This document shows, piece after piece, positions 20,705 through 23,436 of a stretch of 23,436 nt of DNA. Position 1 is the first letter of the stretch. The number at the start of each line of letters is the position of its first letter. Made by a program: the position numbers and the translations under genes. This DNA comes from a virus: positions 1-23,436 of IMG/VR virus record IMGVR_UViG_3300017971_000773; one strand, written 5' to 3'. The notes under the pieces were generated by a model. The model did not search any database. It had not been told where the DNA came from and saw only the letters and a list, made by a program, of their open reading frames with translations.

Positions 20705-21424
20705 TCAGAAAAGGGTAGGCGTATAGCCCCGCTTAATCCTTGTTACGGCCTTTTTATAGGTTTCCGGGTTAGCCTCGCAACCTACGGCCCGGCGGTTTTC
20801 CATAGCCGCGGCTATTAGCGACGTAGCCGATCCAGCATAGGGATCCACGATCAGATCCCCCTCGCTCGAGTAGTCGCGAATAAGGGCCCGCATACCGTCT
20901 AGATCTTTGCGGCCTACGGTTTGCCCGTCCGATTTTGCGGCCTTAACTATGTAATGCCCCGGGCGGCTACCCTTTCCCCATACCTCGGCCCCAACCCTAC
21001 GCCTAGCGATCGTTATGTAGTCGCAAGTAGAACTAGGGCCGTCCCCGATAAAGCGCGGCATATTCGGCTTAACCCAAACAACCGGGGCAAAAACGTACCA
21101 ATCCCGATCAAGTAGATCGTCCCCGTATTCACGGGCTAGGAAATGATCCGAGAAAATACAGATCCACTTAGAGGCCCACTTGGTAGCAAACCCGCAAAAC
21201 TCCGAAACGGTAATAGGATCCATATGCGAATAACCGATCGTGGTATCGCCATTAGGATCCGATCCGCTACGTTGGCCCTTATGTGTCCGCTCGGAATATG
21301 GGGGATCGGTTATAACGCTATCGCAAGTAGCCAGATCCGAAAGCGCGGCTTGATACTCCCCTAGCCTTAATTCAATTAGCCCGCATTTCGATCGGTAGTA
21401 TTCGTAGCCGTTACGTTTAGGCAT
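20705..21424 (-). CDS. DNA methyltransferase, DPPY type (N4/N6, probably beta class)
   Basis: 239 residues. Catalytic motif DPPY at residues 40-43 (SVITDPPYSERTHKG) precedes the SAM-binding motif DPYAGSATS at 194-202 (LIVDPYAGSATSLIAAAMEN, then RRAVGCEANPETY), the order of beta-class amino-methyltransferases. An intervening region (WASKWICIFSDHFLAREYGD, WVKPNMPRF) carries the W-KP block typical of phage DNA methylases. Length is usual for orphan phage enzymes. No restriction endonuclease gene is adjacent, so self-protection or regulation is more likely than a restriction system. Target sequence cannot be read from the protein. GAGG site nine bases before ATG; start overlaps the previous gene by eight bases. 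Confidence 0.9.
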   Translation of the reverse strand: MPKRNGYEYYRSKCGLIELRLGEYQAALSDLATCDSVITDPPYSERTHKGQRSGSDPNGDTTIGYSHMDPITVSEFCGFATKWASKWICIFSDHFLAREYGDDLLDRDWYVFAPVVWVKPNMPRFIGDGPSSTCDYITIARRRVGAEVWGKGSRPGHYIVKAAKSDGQTVGRKDLDGMRALIRDYSSEGDLIVDPYAGSATSLIAAAMENRRAVGCEANPETYKKAVTRIKRGYTPTLF

Positions 21425-21695
21425 TTTTTATTTCCTCAATTCTAGCCATAGCCTCGTAAATACGATCCGGGCTACCGTCGATTAGGGCCTTAGCGGTTTC
21501 CTCTAATACGGCCCTAAAACGCAAAAGACGATCGGTTAATTCCTCGTTTTCCGCAAATAGCCTTTCGCAATCGCAACCGAGGGCCGGGTATTTATTCGCT
21601 AGCTCTGCTTTTAAATCTTCCTTTAGGCGTCCGTTTTCGGCCTCTAGTGTTTTAATCGATCGCTCGAGGCTTTCAATTTCTAGATCGCGATCCAT
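21417..21695 (-). CDS. Small coiled-coil protein
   Basis: 92 residues, MDRDLEIESLERSIKTLEAE onward. Almost entirely helical with leucine heptads (SLERSIKTLEAENGRLKEDL, LFAENEELTDRLLRFRAVLE). One CDC motif (LGCDCERLF). The site AAAGGGG lies five bases before the start codon at 21695. Overlaps the methyltransferase start by eight bases. No family recognised; a coiled-coil accessory or regulator is plausible. Confidence 0.75.
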   Translation of the reverse strand: MDRDLEIESLERSIKTLEAENGRLKEDLKAELANKYPALGCDCERLFAENEELTDRLLRFRAVLEETAKALIDGSPDRIYEAMARIEEIKNA

Positions 21696-21720
21696 AATTA
21701 CCCCTTTCGATATCGCGGCC

Positions 21721-21770
21721 GATCAAGGGGCTAAATGGGGGACTAATCGGCAAAACCCAGCCCCTTGATC
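21721..21770. repeat. 12-base perfect inverted repeat
   Basis: GATCAAGGGGCT (21721-21732) and AGCCCCTTGATC (21759-21770) are exact reverse complements around a 26-base loop. It sits in the gene-free stretch between the zinc-ribbon and coiled-coil genes, 25 bases before the start of the latter on the minus strand. No T-tract follows on the minus strand, so it is not a standard terminator there; an operator, attenuator or replication element is possible. Confidence 0.8.
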
Positions 21771-21773
21771 GAT

Positions 21774-21790
21774 CCCGGCCCCATGCCGGG
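21774..21790. repeat. Short GC hairpin
   Basis: CCCGGC (21774-21779), five-base loop, GCCGGG (21785-21790). A six-base perfect stem directly next to the 12-base inverted repeat. Confidence 0.6.
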
Positions 21791-21826
21791 TTAACCGCTA
21801 CTTAAAACCCCGTCATAGTGCGGGCC

Positions 21827-21856
21827 CCGGGCCTCGGGCGTGGAATTGAGGCCCGG
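21827..21856. repeat. 9-base GC-rich inverted repeat
   Basis: CCGGGCCTC (21827-21835) and GAGGCCCGG (21848-21856) with a 12-base loop. Its right arm overlaps a second palindrome, CCCGGTTACCGGG (21852-21864), so the two structures exclude each other. Confidence 0.7.
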
Positions 21857-21859
21857 TTA

Positions 21860-21877
21860 CCGGGTAGCTACTCCCGG
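21860..21877. repeat. Hairpin with direct-repeat motif GTTACCGGGT nearby
   Basis: CCGGG (21860-21864) and CCCGG (21873-21877) enclose the palindrome-like TAGCTACT. The ten-base word GTTACCGGGT occurs at 21856-21865 and again at 21905-21914, so one copy overlaps this hairpin. Confidence 0.5.
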
Positions 21878-21919
21878 CCCCGCGCTAGTATTATCGCACA
21901 AAATGTTACCGGGTTGCCA

Positions 21920-22126
21920 TTAGTAGAAACCTAAAAATGGCATTTTTACCCGCCCGCATTTCGAGCAAGTAGCATTAGGCCCGGGCTTTACCCCTACGCT
22001 ATCGTTAACCTGGATCGTATCGTCTGCCTTAACGTAGCGTCCGCATTTCGGGCAAACCCGGACAAAATAACCCGCCCCGGTACTTTCGGAAACATAGCTA
22101 ACGGTAGGGGGCTCGTTAAATTCCAT
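21920..22126 (-). CDS. Small zinc-ribbon protein
   Basis: 68 residues from the ATG at 22126 (MEFNEPPTVSYVSESTGAGY), two bases after the RusA stop. A longer frame back to 22180 would run into the RusA gene and is rejected. Two CxxC pairs (VCPKCGR at 25-28 and CSKCGR at 54-57, with Cys in each first and last position) can bind one zinc ion; the surrounding beta-strand pattern fits a zinc ribbon. The function is unknown; such proteins often sit near recombination or replication genes in phages. Confidence 0.78.
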   Translation of the reverse strand: MEFNEPPTVSYVSESTGAGYFVRVCPKCGRYVKADDTIQVNDSVGVKPGPNATCSKCGRVKMPFLGFY

Positions 22127-22128
22127 AG

Positions 22129-22605
22129 CTAAACGTCCGAGTAAAATTGGGCCGCGGCCCAAAGATCCGTAGGCCTGCAAATTACGATCTCTATTCTCGG
22201 GTTTTCGTAATCCTTAGCCCGCTTGATCCAGCATACCGAAAATTGCCGATCGTTTTTAACGATCCCGGCTTTTTCTAATGCGTCGAGTGGGCCCGCGGCT
22301 AGGTTGTCTACGTCCGGCCTTTGCCGTTTCGCTAAATACGCTAAGACGATTGCGGCTAATTCGTCCTCGATCGGATCTAGACTCCATTGGGCCTTTAATT
22401 GCTTAACGATATCCCTACGCCATTTAGCCACGGCAGGATTATCGACGATAATCGGCCGCCTTTCGTAGGGGTACCGTTTAGCCCATACGATCTGTTTACT
22501 GTTTTTTTGCACCATAGGCTTACCGTAGAGGGTAAACGTATAGATCCCGCCACCAATTCCGCCCATAGTGCGGATCTGCTTGCTCGTTTCGTTTTTTCGG
22601 GCCAT
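22129..22605 (-). CDS. rusA: RusA-type Holliday junction resolvase
   Basis: 158 residues. N-terminal strand YTFTLYGKPMVQKNSKQI, then the KWRRDIVKQLKAQW helix, and the hallmark RPDVDNLAAGPLDALEKAGI followed by VKNDRQF. Asp98, Asp100 and Asp119 correspond to the metal-binding/catalytic Asp residues of RusA. It cuts four-way junctions arising in phage recombination or replication and helps make packageable DNA. Ribosome site AAAGGGG eight bases before ATG. Located right after helicase-loader-like gene with a 65-base gap that holds a strong hairpin. Confidence 0.9.
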   Translation of the reverse strand: MARKNETSKQIRTMGGIGGGIYTFTLYGKPMVQKNSKQIVWAKRYPYERRPIIVDNPAVAKWRRDIVKQLKAQWSLDPIEDELAAIVLAYLAKRQRPDVDNLAAGPLDALEKAGIVKNDRQFSVCWIKRAKDYENPRIEIVICRPTDLWAAAQFYSDV

Positions 22606-22624
22606 ATTTAGATCCCCTTTCGGT

Positions 22625-22682
22625 GGGGGCGGTAGCGTTTAAGCCTTAGAGCTAGGCGGCTCGGGGGTTGCTACCGTCCCCC
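22625..22682. repeat. 12-base imperfect inverted repeat around helicase-loader stop
   Basis: GGGGG+CGGTAGC (22625-22636) pairs with GCTACCG (22670-22676) and CCCCC (22678-22682), one base (22677) bulged out. The loop has further GC-rich pairing (AGCC/GGCT). It covers the stop codon of the upstream gene and stops four bases before the RusA ribosome site. No T-tract, so probably not a terminator; may control RusA translation or mRNA stability. Confidence 0.6.
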
Positions 22683-23051
22683 CATTTTCTTGGTTAACTC
22701 CCCTACGATCTTGCTTATTTTAGCCTTAGCTATTTCGGGATCCGTTAGCGGATCGTCCTCGTCGCCTATAGGTTTTAATTGCCTATCGAGCCTTTCAACC
22801 CGGGCCAATTCCCGCTTTGCCTCTTGGCATAATTCGTTAATCTGCCCTACCGTTGGTAGGTATTTTGGGTAAACGTCTACGGCCCGATCCATAGCTCTAA
22901 GTATGACCCGATCGTCATAGTGCCGGATCTTGTCATAAAAAGCCCTTTGGGTAGACTGCCACGATTGCTTATCGAGCCTTAGAAGGCTCGGGTAACAAGC
23001 CCTTAGACGGGCCATAGCTACCGAAAATTCCGGTTTTTCCATTTTGATCAT
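22671..23051 (-). CDS. Helicase loader-like replication protein (G39P/DnaT-type)
   Basis: 126 residues. The core (FSVAMARLRACYPSLLRLDK, RAFYDKIRHYDDRVILRAMD, YPKYLPTVGQINELCQEAKR) matches the look of small phage helicase-loader proteins such as SPP1 G39P ('loader of G40P helicase'): helical, with a 'fP.lP.vgqi' motif. The C-terminal half is charged (DEDDPLTDPEIAKAKISKIV) and likely flexible. The start at 23051 (MIKMEK) is reached by GAGG only three bases before; Met4 (23042) is an alternative. It overlaps the upstream replication gene by 83 bases, an unusually long overlap. Confidence 0.7.
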   Translation of the reverse strand: MIKMEKPEFSVAMARLRACYPSLLRLDKQSWQSTQRAFYDKIRHYDDRVILRAMDRAVDVYPKYLPTVGQINELCQEAKRELARVERLDRQLKPIGDEDDPLTDPEIAKAKISKIVGELTKKMGGR

Positions 23052-23436
23052 CGTCCTCGTTTACAAAATCAACCATAGATTGCTCTAACTCGCTTAATTT
23101 CCGTTTAGGCGGATTACGCTTAAATCCTATAAACCGCTCTATAGAGCTATCGTCTTTTAGGGCGTATTTAAGGCTAAGGTATTTTTCCCGATCCTCCCAG
23201 GGATCTAGGTGGATCCCGTCTATTGCGGCTATTAAATCCTCGGGCTGGTATCCGGCTTTTAGCCATTTCTTGATTAGGTTTTTTTGGTTAGGGGTTGCCC
23301 TGGCGGTAGTATGGTAGGTTTTCCAATGATCAAAAACGAGAGTAACCGCCGGATCCGGTTTTCGCTTATTAGCGGGTTTCTTATTTGCCTTATTATTATT
23401 GGGTACGGGTACGGGTACGGGTACGGGTCCTTTAGC
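22969..23436 (-). CDS. Replication initiator-like protein, C-terminal part (cut by window edge)
   Basis: Open frame entering from the right edge and ending with TAA at 22971-22969; 155 residues visible. It begins in a Pro-Val repeat (KGPVPVPVPVPNNN), passes a Lys/Asn linker (NKANKKPANKRKPDPA), then a helical domain: LVFDHWKTYHTTARATPNQK, NLIKKWLKAGYQPEDLIAAI, then DGIHLDPWEDREKYLSLKYA and SIERFIGFKRNPP. The 'f..W......R.tp.Q...I..wL..Gy..edL..AI.g....pw' pattern is like the C-terminal domain of phage O/DnaD-type initiators, which recruits the helicase loader. The next gene being helicase-loader-like supports this. N-terminal DNA-binding part is outside the window. Confidence 0.7.
   Translation of the reverse strand, partial: AKGPVPVPVPVPNNNKANKKPANKRKPDPAVTLVFDHWKTYHTTARATPNQKNLIKKWLKAGYQPEDLIAAIDGIHLDPWEDREKYLSLKYALKDDSSIERFIGFKRNPPKRKLSELEQSMVDFVNEDDDQNGKTGIFGSYGPSKGLLPEPSKAR
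23401..23424. repeat. Tandem hexanucleotide repeat GGGTAC x4
   Basis: Four exact copies of GGGTAC (GTACCC on the minus strand), followed by a degenerate GGGTCC. In the initiator-like protein this reads Pro-Val repeated. The number of copies may vary between related phages through slippage. Confidence 0.85.

Larger units (their letters stand above)
21696..21919. other. Gene-free structured intergenic region
   Basis: 224 bases without a plausible reading frame: only frames of a few to 13 codons on the minus strand. The region is GC-rich and contains four hairpin-type inverted repeats (listed separately), two of them mutually exclusive, plus a repeated 10-base word. The minus-strand read includes GATAAT at about 21891-21896, -10-like, but no matching -35 box. 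It separates two genes of the same operon direction. May be a non-coding RNA, leader with alternative folds, or a replication or packaging site. Confidence 0.55.

Noticed and set aside
21721-21919. CRISPR array or integration attachment site in the structured region
   Set aside because: Repeats are inverted rather than regularly spaced direct repeats, and no integrase or tRNA part is present.
21920-22180. 86-residue reading of the zinc-ribbon gene
   Set aside because: The extra N-terminal residues overlap the RusA gene; the ATG at 22126 follows the RusA stop by two bases.

Overview
The window is a contiguous block of a tailed-phage (Caudoviricetes) or prophage genome with a contractile tail (myovirus). 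It carries a sheath, a tube, a frameshifted tail chaperone, a tape measure and a compact baseplate, together with portal, capsid, protease and terminase genes. No host gene, tRNA or rRNA is recognisable, so the host cannot be named. Base composition is near 50% GC. CTAG and GATC are common, unlike typical enterobacterial DNA, which argues weakly against an enteric host.

Layout: apart from two genes, everything lies on the minus strand, so transcription runs from high to low coordinates. From right to left: (a) about 23436-20456 is an early or replication-type module: a truncated replication-initiator-like protein, a helicase-loader-like protein, a RusA resolvase, a zinc-ribbon protein, a structured non-coding stretch, a small coiled-coil protein, a DNA methyltransferase and two small genes (32 and 56 codons); (b) 20431-19307 holds the terminase small subunit and two accessory genes; (c) 17485-19310 is a two-gene cassette on the opposite (+) strand that ends in its own terminator and separates the small from the large terminase subunit; (d) 17431-11124 is packaging and head: terminase large subunit, portal, MuF-type head protein with a long coiled-coil tail, prohead protease with a nested scaffold start, and cement protein; (e) 11088-7890 holds the capsid protein, an unknown protein and a series of head-completion/neck genes; (f) 7878-1 is the tail: sheath, tube, chaperone with a -1 frameshift, tape measure, Dit-like protein, baseplate plug, hub, spike, gp25-like wedge and the N-terminal part of a baseplate J-like protein cut by the window edge.

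Genes are tightly packed, many with 1-11 base overlaps that imply translational coupling. The high-copy virion proteins (cement, capsid, sheath, tube) share a nearly identical TAGGAGC ribosome-binding site, while many others use AAAGGGG-type sites. A rho-independent terminator sits between the tube gene and the chaperone/tape-measure genes and probably reduces expression of the low-copy tail genes.

Most noteworthy: a canonical T_TTT_TTC slippery site in the tail chaperone; a carbohydrate-binding-like domain inserted in the tail sheath; an internal scaffold start inside the protease gene; a roughly 220-base intergenic region with several strong, partly competing hairpins; the reversed cassette between terS and terL; and marked over-representation of GATC. 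I see no convincing defence island, CRISPR array, integrase or insertion sequence. All product names come from reading the protein sequences; no database search was run.
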